From the NCBI RefSeq assembly GCF_004364245.1, contig NZ_SOAV01000004.1, forward strand, positions 310,001 to 374,000: DNA of 64,000 nt, written 5' to 3'. Shown piece by piece: positions 47,901 to 56,022 of this stretch. A program made the position numbers and the translations under genes. How positions within the stretch are numbered: position 1 is the stretch's first letter; each line of letters starts with the position of its first letter. Source of the stretch: Streptomyces sp. BK208. GTDB taxonomy: Bacteria > Actinomycetota > Actinomycetes > Streptomycetales > Streptomycetaceae. The notes beneath the pieces were generated by a model. The model did no database searches, was not told the DNA's origin, and saw only the letters and a program-made list of their open reading frames with translations.

Positions 47901-50900
47901 GGTCGAGCGGGATCCAGTTCAGGGAGACGTCGTCGGCGCCGAGGCCGTTGAGCTGCTCGGTGGCGGCCGAGCGGGTCAGCACGTTGCGGTGGGTGAGCCG
48001 TACCGCCTTGGGCAGGCCGGTGCTGCCGGACGTCATCAGCATCAGCATCAGGTCGTCGGGCCGGGCGGGGTACCAGTCGTGGTCCTCGGGCGCGGCGCGC
48101 AGGGCCTCGGCGGTGGTGACGCGCGGCCCGGGCCCGTCCTGCAGGGCGGCGACCGCACGCAGCCCGGCCTCGCGCCCGGCGGAGCAGACGATCGAGGGCC
48201 GGCCGAGCATCCGCCAGATGCCCTCCAGCTTGGCCAGCGCCGCGGAGGGGCTCTCGTAGGAGGCGGGGACGGTCAGCGGGACGGCGACGAAGCCGCCGAG
48301 GACGCAGCCCCACAGCACGGCGAGGAAGTCCTCGGTGACGTCGCACTGGAGGATGACCCGGTCGCCCGGACGCAGGCCGGCCCGGCGCAGCCCGGCCAGG
48401 ACGCGGGATGCCTCGGGGATCAGGGATGCGTAGGTGCGCCGGTGCTCGCTGCCGTCGTCGTGGACGTGGACGATGTCGCCCTTCTCGCGTGCGGCGGCGC
48501 GGCGCAGGGCCTCGACCCAGCTCGGCACGGACGGTTCGATCAGGGCGGGGCCCTCGCTGACGGCGGGGACGGCGCGGACCGGCTCGGGGCGGGCGGTGGA
48601 GGCGGCCTGAGCGGGGCGGTCGGGCAGGCCGGTGTGGCGGCGTTCCAGTTCCTCGGGGGCGTTCTCCATCGCCACGTCGACGGCTGTGACGCCGGGCAGC
48701 TCGGCCAGCCGCTGCCGCCAGGTCCTGGCCGCGGTCGTGTCGACGGCGGGCAGGGCCCGCAGTGCCGCGCTGTCGACGCCGCCGTCCTCGGTCCGGGGCA
48801 GGGCGTTCACCGCCGTGACACGGACCGTGCCGTTGCCCGCGCGGGCCAGGACCTCCTCGACGCGTTCGGCGGCGTCGGGCCGCCCGGGCACCACGTACAG
48901 GCAGGCGGGGGCGTCGCCGTGGCCGGGCAACACGTAGGCCTCGCGGATGCCGGGCACGGACCGGGCCGCGTCCGCGAGCTCGGCCGTGTCGACCGTGGCC
49001 GGGAAGGCGGTGCGCTCGGGAAGCGCGGGCAGCTGCCCGAGGTGGACGGCGGGGTCGGTGCTCACCGTGCGCAGGACGTCGTGCAGGGCGCGGGCGAACG
49101 CCTCGGCGGTCCGGGCGTCGTAGAGGTCGGTGGCGTACTCGACTTGCAGGGTCAGGCCGTCGGGGGCGCCCGCGGCATCGTGGTGCTGAAGGACGTCGAC
49201 GAACAGGTCGAACTTGGCGGTGCCGGTGGCGGTGGGCCGCAACCAGGTGCGGGTGCCGTCGAGTTCGAGGACGGCGGGTGCGTTGTTCTGCAGGGCCAGC
49301 ATCACCTGGAACAGGGGGTGCCGGCCGGGCGCGCGGGTCGGGTTGAGGTCCTCCACCAGCCGGTCGAAGGGCAGGTCCTGGTGGTCCAGGGCGGCCAGGT
49401 CGGCGGTGCGCAACCGGGCGAGAAGGTCAAGGAAGGCGGGGTCGCCGGAGGTGTCGGCACGCAGTACGAGGGTGTTGGTGATCAGGCCGATCAGGGGGTC
49501 AAGGCCGGGTTCGGTGCGACCGGCGACGGGAGTGCCGAGGACGATGTCCTCGCCGGCGCCGCAGCGGGTGAGCAGGGCGCTGACGGCGGCGTGCAGCACC
49601 ATGAACAGGCTGGCGCCCTCGCGGTCGGCCAGCCGCAGCAGTGCACGGTGCAGGTCGGCGTCGACGGCGACTTCGACGTGCGCGCCCGCGCCCCGCGGTG
49701 CGGTGGGACGGGGCCGGTCGCCGGGCAGCGTGCACTCCTCGGGCAGAGCGTCCAGCACGCCGCGCCAGTGGGTGGTGAGCCGCTCCAGGCGGCCGGGGCT
49801 GTCCGGACCGGGCGCGAGCAGGGCGCGCTGCCACAGCGCGTAGTCGGCGTACTGGACCGTCAGCGGGGGCCACTCCGGTGCCCGGCCCGCCCGGCGGGCG
49901 GCGTAGGCGACGGACAGGTCGGCGGCGAAGGGGGTGAGCGACCAGCCATCGGCGGCGCTGTGGTGCAGTACGAACAGCAGGACCCGGTCACTGCCGGTGC
50001 CCAACAGCCAGGCCGCCAGGGGGCTTTCCGCCGTCAGGTCGAAGGGGCGGCGCGAGGCTGCGTGGACGTGGGCGGCGATCTCCGCGGCGGGGCAGTCGAC
50101 GCGCCGCAGCACCGTGCGCAGCTCTCCGGGCGCCAGGATGCGCTGGGAGGCCGTCCCGTCCTGTTCGGCGATCACCGTGCGCAGGCTCTCGTGCCGGTCG
50201 GCCAGGTCCCCGAGCGCGGCCTGGAGCGCCTCGGTGTCCAGGCCGGATCCGACGGGAACCAGGAGCGGGATGTGGTAGGTGGCCGCACCCTCGTCGAGCC
50301 GGTTCAGGAACCACATGCGTTCCTGGGCGAAGGACAGCGGCACCCGCTGCGGGCGAACGACGGCGCCGAGGACGGGTCGGGGCGGGGCGTCCTGCGTGCC
50401 CGCGGCGAACCGTTCGGCGAGCGCCGCCGGGGTCGGCGCCTCGAACAGGGCGGTGATGGGGATCTCCGCACCGGTCCGCCGCCGCAGCCGGGCCAGCAGC
50501 CGGGTGGCGAGCAGGGAGTCGCCGCCCAGGTCGAAGAAGCGGGCGTCCACGCCCACGGACTCGCGTGGCAGGTCCAGCACGTCCTCGAACAGGGCACACA
50601 CCAGGCGCTGGTGCGCAGTCGCCGGCCGGGTGCCGGACGCGGCGGCGGCGAAGTCGGGATCGGGCAGGGCCTGCACGTCGAGTTTGCCGTTCGCGGTCAG
50701 CGGCAGGAGGTCCACGGGGACGCAGGCGACCGGGACCATGTGCTCGGGCAGGTGTGTGGCCGCGTGGGTGCGCAGGTCGGCGGGGTCCGCAGGGGTGTCA
50801 CCCGAGGGGACGGTGTAGGCGACGAGGTGCAGGGCGCCGTTGCCGGTGCGGCGGGGAACGACGGCGGCGCGGGCGACGCCCGGGTGGTCGGTGAGGACGG

Positions 50901-53553
50901 CCTCGATCTCGCCGGGCTCGACGCGGAAGCCGCGCAGCTGTATCTGGGCGTCGGCGCGGCCGACGTAGTCGAGGGTGCCGTCGGGACGGCGCCGGGCCAG
51001 GTCGCCCGAGCGGTACATGCGGGTGCCGGGCGGGCCGTAGGGGTCGTCGAGGAAACGTTCCGCGGTCTGCTCGGGTCGGTTGAGGTAGCCGGGGGCGACG
51101 CCGGCGCCGGAGACGTACATCTCCCCTGTCGCGCCGGGCGGTACCGGCCGTCCCTCGGGGTCCAGCAGGTACACCCGCAGGTCGGCGAGCGGTCGGCCGA
51201 TGACGCTGACGCGGCGCGGGTCGTCCAGGTCGGCTTCGGTGAGGCGGTGGTGGGTGACGTGCACGGTGGTCTCGGTGATGCCGTACATGTTCACCAGCGC
51301 CGGTCGGTCGAGGCCGTGCCGGTCGGCCCAGGGGCGCAGCCGCGCCGGGCGCAGGGCCTCCCCGCCGAAGATGACATAGCGCAACACCCCACTGCCGCAG
51401 CCGTGTTCGACGTCGGCATCGATGAGCTGCTCGAACGCGGACGGTGTCTGGCTGAGGACGGTTACGCCCTCGCGGTGCAGCAGGTCGAGGAAGTCGCGCG
51501 GCGAGCGGCTGACGGCATAGGGCACAACGACGACCCGGCCACCGTGCAGCAGGGCGCCCCAGATCTCCCACACGGAGAAGTCGAAGGCGTAGGAGTGGAA
51601 CAGCGTCCACACGTCGTCGGCCCGGAAGTCGAAGTGCTCGGCCGCGGCGGCGAAGAGGCGAACGACGTTGGCGTGCGGCACGGGTACGCCCTTGGGGCGG
51701 CCGGTGGAGCCGGAGGTGTGGATGATGTACGCGGTGTCGGACGGGCTGAGCGGACCGTGCCGTTCGGTGTCGGTCAGGTCGGTGCCTGGGCGGCGGGCGA
51801 GATCTGCGGCCACCTGGGGGTCGTCCAGCAGCAGGGTGGGGACGGCGTCCCGGGCGAGGTGGGCGTGGGCGTGTTCGGTGACGAGGACGACGGGGGCCGC
51901 GTCCTCGACGACCATCAGCAGCCGCCCGGCCGGCTGACCCGGGTCCAGGGGCAGGTAGGCGGCGCCGGTCTTCAGGACGGCCAGCAGGGCGGGCAGCAGC
52001 CGGATGCCGCGCTCAAGGGCGAGCGCCACGACCCGGCCGGGGCCCGCGCCGTGCTCGGTCAGCAGCCGGGCGATCCGGTTTGCCTCGGCGTTGAGACCGG
52101 CGTAGGTGAGCCGCTCGTCCCCGTGGCTGACGGCCGTGCGCTCGGGCCCGGCCGCGGCCCGCTCCTCGAACAGCTGCGTCAGGGTCCGCCCGACCGGATA
52201 CGTGTGCGCGGGTGTGTCGCAGGGGTGTTCGCCCGGCAGCAGGATGTCCAGATCACCCAGCGGCGTCGCCGGGCCGGCCTCGGCCATCAGGCGCAGCAGT
52301 GTGCAGAACCGGTCGCGGTGCAAAGCGAGTTCGTCCTCGCCGTACAGGGCGGGGTTGGCGTCGAGGGCCAGCCACAGTCCGCCGCCGCGCTGTCCGGGAC
52401 GCACAGAGATCTGCAAGTCGTCGACGGCTCCGCCGGACAGGTGGTGCCAGGTGGTGGGGTGACCGCCGAAGACCGGGGACTCGTTGAACGGGACGATGTT
52501 CAGCACCGGCCCGTACAGTCGACGGCCGGTGCCCAGCAGGCCCAGGTCGCGGCGGAGGAACTCGCCGCGGTAGCGCTGGTGGCGACGCAGGGCCTGCAGT
52601 TCGCCGGCGACGGCCCGGGCGAGTTCCGCGACGCTCGTCGAGGGGGCGGCGGCCACGCGCAGCGGCAGGACGTCCGAGGCGGTGCCGGGGGTGCGCAGGG
52701 CGGCGCTGCCCAGCCGGCTCATCGTGGCCATGCCCAGCACCAGGTCGTGGGCGCCGGTCATCCGGTGCAGGTAGACGGCGGTCGCGGCGGTCAGCAGGTC
52801 GGTACGCCGGACACCGAGGCGGGCGGCCGCGGTGTCCAGGGCGTCGGTCTCGGCAGGCGTCAGTTCGGCGGTGCGGCGCAGGAAGGGCGCGGTGGGCGGC
52901 GCCGTGCGGGCAGTGAGCCGGGCGGGTTCGGGCAGGCCGGCCAGACGCTGCGCCCAGTGGTCACGGTCGCGGGCAGAGCGCTCGGAGGCGAGGTAGGCCG
53001 CCTCCTCCTCCTGGAGCCGGCGCACCGGCGCGAAGGCGCACGGCTCCGGTTCGCGGTCCTCGGCCAGCGCGTTGTACGTCTCGGCCAGGCGGCGCCCGAG
53101 GAGCTTGTAGCTGTAACCGTCCAGGAGCAGGTGATGGGCCCTCAGCAGCCACAAGTACCGGTCCTCGGCGAGGGTGAGCAGGGTGTGCGCGAACAGGGGA
53201 CCCTTCTCCGGGTCCACCGGGGTCGCGAGGTCGGCTCGGACGTACTCCCATGCGGTGGCCTCCGGATCGGCGGCGCCGCTGACGTCGGCTCGGTTCAGAC
53301 TCCAGTCGTCCGCGTCCGGAGCCGGGTGGCAGCGCGGACCTTCGTCGGTGTCGGCGAACCGCAGGGCGAAGGTGTCGGCCTCGGCCACGACGCGCCGCAA
53401 CGCGGTCTCGAACAGAGCGCAGTCGAGGAGCCCGTGGATCTCCACGGCCTCCGCGGTGTTGTACGCGGCGCTGTCCGGTGCGAGCCGTCCGGCGTACCAG
53501 AGGCCCTCCTGGGCTCCGGACAGCGGTCGACATGCGTCGTCCTGGAGTGACAT
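44911..53553 (-). CDS. antC: Nonribosomal peptide synthetase AntC (C-A-T-C-A-KR-T)
   Basis: A 2880-residue NRPS. C1 has HHLLLDG (near 140). A1 has HTSGSTGRPKG (near 610); by-eye core residues read DFWSIGMVH, close to the threonine code. PCP1 has LGGDSLL (near 1013). C2 has HHSAADG (near 1198). A2 (about 1690-2210, MTSGSTGLPKAV) activates an alpha-keto acid, pyruvate in the model. KR has TGGLGGVG (near 2468) with Ser and Tyr in FSTVNGFFGG and YAAANAYLD, giving lactate. PCP2 has LGGNSLLL (near 2790). It joins 3-formamidosalicylate, threonine and lactate. The ATG at 53553 follows GTGAGG. First gene of antCDE. Confidence 0.95.
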   Translation of the reverse strand: MSLQDDACRPLSGAQEGLWYAGRLAPDSAAYNTAEAVEIHGLLDCALFETALRRVVAEADTFALRFADTDEGPRCHPAPDADDWSLNRADVSGAADPEATAWEYVRADLATPVDPEKGPLFAHTLLTLAEDRYLWLLRAHHLLLDGYSYKLLGRRLAETYNALAEDREPEPCAFAPVRRLQEEEAAYLASERSARDRDHWAQRLAGLPEPARLTARTAPPTAPFLRRTAELTPAETDALDTAAARLGVRRTDLLTAATAVYLHRMTGAHDLVLGMATMSRLGSAALRTPGTASDVLPLRVAAAPSTSVAELARAVAGELQALRRHQRYRGEFLRRDLGLLGTGRRLYGPVLNIVPFNESPVFGGHPTTWHHLSGGAVDDLQISVRPGQRGGGLWLALDANPALYGEDELALHRDRFCTLLRLMAEAGPATPLGDLDILLPGEHPCDTPAHTYPVGRTLTQLFEERAAAGPERTAVSHGDERLTYAGLNAEANRIARLLTEHGAGPGRVVALALERGIRLLPALLAVLKTGAAYLPLDPGQPAGRLLMVVEDAAPVVLVTEHAHAHLARDAVPTLLLDDPQVAADLARRPGTDLTDTERHGPLSPSDTAYIIHTSGSTGRPKGVPVPHANVVRLFAAAAEHFDFRADDVWTLFHSYAFDFSVWEIWGALLHGGRVVVVPYAVSRSPRDFLDLLHREGVTVLSQTPSAFEQLIDADVEHGCGSGVLRYVIFGGEALRPARLRPWADRHGLDRPALVNMYGITETTVHVTHHRLTEADLDDPRRVSVIGRPLADLRVYLLDPEGRPVPPGATGEMYVSGAGVAPGYLNRPEQTAERFLDDPYGPPGTRMYRSGDLARRRPDGTLDYVGRADAQIQLRGFRVEPGEIEAVLTDHPGVARAAVVPRRTGNGALHLVAYTVPSGDTPADPADLRTHAATHLPEHMVPVACVPVDLLPLTANGKLDVQALPDPDFAAAASGTRPATAHQRLVCALFEDVLDLPRESVGVDARFFDLGGDSLLATRLLARLRRRTGAEIPITALFEAPTPAALAERFAAGTQDAPPRPVLGAVVRPQRVPLSFAQERMWFLNRLDEGAATYHIPLLVPVGSGLDTEALQAALGDLADRHESLRTVIAEQDGTASQRILAPGELRTVLRRVDCPAAEIAAHVHAASRRPFDLTAESPLAAWLLGTGSDRVLLFVLHHSAADGWSLTPFAADLSVAYAARRAGRAPEWPPLTVQYADYALWQRALLAPGPDSPGRLERLTTHWRGVLDALPEECTLPGDRPRPTAPRGAGAHVEVAVDADLHRALLRLADREGASLFMVLHAAVSALLTRCGAGEDIVLGTPVAGRTEPGLDPLIGLITNTLVLRADTSGDPAFLDLLARLRTADLAALDHQDLPFDRLVEDLNPTRAPGRHPLFQVMLALQNNAPAVLELDGTRTWLRPTATGTAKFDLFVDVLQHHDAAGAPDGLTLQVEYATDLYDARTAEAFARALHDVLRTVSTDPAVHLGQLPALPERTAFPATVDTAELADAARSVPGIREAYVLPGHGDAPACLYVVPGRPDAAERVEEVLARAGNGTVRVTAVNALPRTEDGGVDSAALRALPAVDTTAARTWRQRLAELPGVTAVDVAMENAPEELERRHTGLPDRPAQAASTARPEPVRAVPAVSEGPALIEPSVPSWVEALRRAAAREKGDIVHVHDDGSEHRRTYASLIPEASRVLAGLRRAGLRPGDRVILQCDVTEDFLAVLWGCVLGGFVAVPLTVPASYESPSAALAKLEGIWRMLGRPSIVCSAGREAGLRAVAALQDGPGPRVTTAEALRAAPEDHDWYPARPDDLMLMLMTSGSTGLPKAVRLTHRNVLTRSAATEQLNGLGADDVSLNWIPLDHVTGVVMFHLRDVYLGCRQIHAPTPWILQDPLRWMDLADRHRVTVTWAPNFAFGLLAEQSHRFTGRDWDLSPMRLVMNAGEVVVASAARGFLHALRPFGLPQDVMHPGWGMSETCSVVTDAVLPAEQVPGEGTFVSCGRPYPGFAMRVVDEQGAVLPEGEAGRFQVRGTSVTAGYHDNPAATAEAFTDDGWFDTGDLAFLRDGELYVTGRAKDVIIVNGVNHYSHEIEACVEELPHAERSFTAAVAVRTDPASPTDELALFLHLTPEAGADPARALREVAGKVTREIGVSPAFLIPVARDAVPKTEIGKIQRTKLRKSFEAGDFDDEVRRTQVLLGTAATVPDWFLRPVWQRTQRPDAPAVAPGRHTLVLAGGDPRVGALAKRLADALRSVGGLCTVVEEAAAYERVDAAHYRVRPLETADYVALLGQLADDERPVDAVLYLGGLRGTEEPPVAPDDTTGVERLLAFARALAGRPGPQRPVDLVYVSAGAQAVRPGDRPSPAHAMAAALLKSLAEESAALRARHLDLPADDTADPLTVLAAEAAHTVDGADVALRDGHRYVRRLAPLPETPSRAEPPAHGGFTLITGGLGGVGAEIAAHLLRTPGTRLLVLGRTPEDEARALPGLRERGEVRYASADVTDEHQVRAAVEAAAETWGVPLRSVLHLAGTLVERPVRDLDTTTWRRALEAKVRGAWTLHRLTADHPHVSFVTFSTVNGFFGGAMNAAYAAANAYLDALAEYRRSLDLPAQSLAWSMWRNRGLSRGYGLTALTEARGYRLLDPPAALRSFDFARTLDEPHLLIGADRTAPWVGSHVVAPVRQTRRLAARVGLEDGTDLGALYRAAAAGAQAAGLSDDAWTLASAGTGARPNEPETEEDLRRLEGRLAQLWREVLNRDRVGLDDNFFDLGGNSLLLVTAQSAVNRAIGSELSVVDLFAHPTVRDLARHLAATGAGPVAGVEAASRPESGDGLDRAREQARRQRAARARRSARQGKDRGHI

Positions 53554-53809
53554 AGCGCAAACCTCACGTGGCAAACCGAAGATGTCCCGGACGGCGAGGC
53601 CCGGCCGGATCGGACGGGTGCGGCCACCCCCGTGCCGCCCCGCCCACGCGCGGTGTACGGCCGCACACCGGGCGCGGCCCACAGGGGGATGCAAAGGCCG
53701 CAACACCCGGGGTCAGGGCGATCACACCGTCTGCCCCGGTTTCACGTCACAGCACGTTGAGGGACCCGCACAGGCCGCGTCAAGGCGAACCGGCCCGCCG
53801 GCCGGCGAT

Positions 53810-53825
53810 TCAGGGATTTCCCTGA
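53810..53825. promoter_or_regulatory. PAS-LuxR (PimM/FscRI-type) box, perfect palindrome
   Basis: TCAGGGATTTCCCTGA: perfect 7-bp arms with a 2-bp centre. It matches the whole 12-bp core of the published PimM consensus CTVGGGAWWTCCCBAG, differing only at the two outer bases each side. Confidence 0.7.
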
Positions 53826-53864
53826 GATCCGCCGGGCTAGGGAGTGCGGACCGCTGCTCAACTT

Positions 53865-53880
53865 CTAGGGAATTCACGCG
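53865..53880. promoter_or_regulatory. Second, half-conserved PAS-LuxR box
   Basis: CTAGGGAATTCACGCG: the first 11 positions fit the PimM consensus exactly, the right arm is degenerate. It lies 154 bp upstream of antB. A third left-arm match (CTAGGGA) is at 53837. Confidence 0.45.
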
Positions 53881-54033
53881 ACTTCCCCACCCGGAGGCCT
53901 CCGAGCTGGATTCCGCCGTGCACCGCCGTGCACCCTCGAAAAGCCCCCGACCTCCCCGCGGACCACCGCGGTGGCAGACCCGTCCCCGGGGCCGTGGACT
54001 TCCGGAACGAACGACGGAAAGAAGGCTGACGGC

Positions 54034-55341
54034 ATGCACCGTGCGCTGTGTCCGGTCGAGACGCTCTACGTGGGCCAGAGAAGCAGGGCCGTGCTGTCCT
54101 GCACCCTGCGTGGGCCGGTGGACGTCGCGGCACTGTCGGCCGCGTTCGACGCCACGGCCGAGGCGAACCCGCCCCTGCGCTCCCGCATCGAACAGGACGG
54201 GGTGGGGCACCTGTTGCGCGTCCTCGATGCCGACGAGCGGCCCCGGCTGATCACCCGGACCGGCGACGAGACCGAGGCCTACGCGGCGGAGCTGAACAGG
54301 CCACTGCCGCTCGGAGGTCCCCTCAGCCGCGCCGTCCTGGTCAGCGCATCGGGCGGGGACCGCCACCTCTTCGTGCTGGTGATCGACCACACCGTCACCG
54401 ACGGCCACAGCAGCATCGCGCTGCACAACGCCCTGTGGGACCGCTACCGGCAGTTGGTCGAGGGGGGCACCGGCGAGAGCGCCGATCCGGAGGACCCCCG
54501 CTGGCCGGAGCCGGTGAGCCGGCTGCTGCCTGCCGTCGACGACGGCGACACGGCGAAGTACCTGGACGGCCGCCTGGAGGAGATACGGCGCCACCCGGTC
54601 GAACTGATCCCCTACGACGCCGCCCCCGGCGAGGGGACCGACGCCGGCGGGCACATCGAGGTCCGCAGGATGACCCTGGACGCGGACCTCACCTCACGGC
54701 TGCGCCGGACGGCGCGCGCCTCGGGCGTCTCGGTGCACGCTCTGATCTCCGCCACCCTTCTGGTGACGGCGAGACGGCGGCTGCCGGGGGACGACGGAGC
54801 CCGCACGCTCGGTTGTCTCTCCCCCGTCGACCTGCGCTCGCGACTGTCCCCGCCGCTGCCCGCCTCCGCCCCGGTCCCCGCGGTCACCACCCACCTGCAG
54901 GCCCTTCAGGTGTCCGCGAGCTCCGAGCCGTCGGAGGTGGCCCGTGCCGTGCACGCCCGTCTCAGCGACTTCCTCTCCCGAGGTGACCACGTGCACGAGG
55001 TGCGCATCGCGCCGGAGATCCGCGGCAACCCCGCCCTGCAACTGGCCACGGTGATCGCCACCAACATGGGCGTGGTCCCGGGTCCGCGCCTGCCCGGCGG
55101 GCTGCGGGCCGTCGACGTACGGCTGGTCCCGGGCCGCGAGCACTACTTCCCGCAGGCCGGTCGCAGCCCCGTCATGGCCTGCGTCGTCTCCTTCGAGGGC
55201 CGGCTCAGCATCGAGTTCCCCCACTCCACCGCCTGTTACAGCCCTGACTTCATGAGGGCTTTCCGCGACGACGTGCACGCCGGACTCCTGGCGTTCACGG
55301 ATGCGTCCGAGCCCGGGCACGCCCTGGCCGCCACCGGCTGA
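54034..55341 (+). CDS. antB: Acyltransferase AntB (condensation-domain fold)
   Basis: A 435-residue stand-alone protein of the NRPS condensation/PapA superfamily. The active-site motif is DHTVTDGHSS (HxxxDG type, residues about 117-126). It transfers acyl groups from acyl-CoA to the C8 hydroxyl of the antimycin core, the source of ester variety in the family. The ATG at 54034 follows AAAGAAGG; a GTG at 53971 is less likely. It is 62 bp upstream of antA, forming the antBA operon. Confidence 0.92.
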   Translation: MHRALCPVETLYVGQRSRAVLSCTLRGPVDVAALSAAFDATAEANPPLRSRIEQDGVGHLLRVLDADERPRLITRTGDETEAYAAELNRPLPLGGPLSRAVLVSASGGDRHLFVLVIDHTVTDGHSSIALHNALWDRYRQLVEGGTGESADPEDPRWPEPVSRLLPAVDDGDTAKYLDGRLEEIRRHPVELIPYDAAPGEGTDAGGHIEVRRMTLDADLTSRLRRTARASGVSVHALISATLLVTARRRLPGDDGARTLGCLSPVDLRSRLSPPLPASAPVPAVTTHLQALQVSASSEPSEVARAVHARLSDFLSRGDHVHEVRIAPEIRGNPALQLATVIATNMGVVPGPRLPGGLRAVDVRLVPGREHYFPQAGRSPVMACVVSFEGRLSIEFPHSTACYSPDFMRAFRDDVHAGLLAFTDASEPGHALAATG

Positions 55342-55403
55342 GTACGTCCACGCGTTCGCCCCTTCGACCTCGCCCGCCCGGCCGTAAGGAACCTCTGTCC
55401 GTC

Positions 55404-55922
55404 ATGAAGACCTTCAGCGAACTCCCCTCCCCCCTCACGCTGCTCCCCCGAGCCCAGTCGGGCGACGAGCACGCGATGAACCACCTGCTGACCGCCATCA
55501 CGCCCTTTGTGGCGCGTCTCTGCCGGTCCATCACCCATGACGACGGCGCCGACGCCACGCAGGAGGCACTGCTCGCCGTCTACCGCGGCCTGGGATCCCT
55601 GCGCGAACCGGCGGCGTTCTACGGCTGGGTGCGCTCCGTGTCGGTCCGGGAAGCCGTCCGCACCGCCAAGCGCTACGGCACGGAGAGCTGGTGCTCCGAG
55701 GTGGAAGCTCAGCAGGAGACCAATCCCATGGACGCGGTGTACATCATCGACGTGCTGGAACGCCTGTCGCAGGCGCACCGGCAGGTCCTCACCCTGCGTG
55801 CCTACGGGCTCAACGAGGAGGAGATGGCCGAGGTGCTCGCCCTGCCCGTGGGCACCGTCCGTTCCCGTCTCTTCCGTGCCCGCCGCCGGTTCCAGGAAGC
55901 CTGGCAGCCCTCGGCAGCGTGA
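55404..55922 (+). CDS. antA: Orphan ECF sigma factor AntA
   Basis: A 172-residue ECF sigma factor. Region 2 covers about residues 30-80 (ITHDDGADATQEALLAVYRGL); region 4 is LSQAHRQVLTLRAYGLNEEEMAEVLALPVGTVRSRLFRA. No anti-sigma gene is adjacent. In S. albus AntA drives the antGF and antH-P operons for 3-formamidosalicylate supply. The protein ends PSAA; a C-terminal Ala-Ala is the reported ClpXP degradation signal of AntA. Expression is coupled to antB. Confidence 0.93.
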   Translation: MKTFSELPSPLTLLPRAQSGDEHAMNHLLTAITPFVARLCRSITHDDGADATQEALLAVYRGLGSLREPAAFYGWVRSVSVREAVRTAKRYGTESWCSEVEAQQETNPMDAVYIIDVLERLSQAHRQVLTLRAYGLNEEEMAEVLALPVGTVRSRLFRARRRFQEAWQPSAA

Positions 55923-55959
55923 GGCCGGTCCGGCCACTTCGGGGGCCGGGCCGTTACGA

Positions 55960-55994
55960 CGGCGGCCGTGGCGGTGTTTCCGCCACGGCCGCCG
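55960..55994. terminator. Bidirectional hairpin after antA
   Basis: Perfect 15-bp stem CGGCGGCCGTGGCGG / CCGCCACGGCCGCCG with loop tgttt, between convergent antA and the PAS-LuxR gene. Confidence 0.88.
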
Positions 55995-56022
55995 CGCGGG
56001 GCCCGGCAGGCCCCGTTCCGCA

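Larger units (their letters stand above)
53554..54033. promoter_or_regulatory. Divergent antC / antB promoter region
   Basis: 480 bp with no gene. It holds two PAS-LuxR-type boxes (listed separately). Toward antC (minus strand) TTGACG at 53783-53778 could be a -35, with CAACGT 18 bp further as a poor -10. In S. albus both antBA and antCDE depend on FscRI, a PAS-LuxR activator, so control from this region is expected. Confidence 0.55.

Noticed and set aside
46669..53550. Open frame of 2293 codons on the plus strand opposite antC
   Set aside because: It is antisense to the NRPS gene; high GC removes stop codons from other frames. The product is Gly/Arg/Val-rich without domains.
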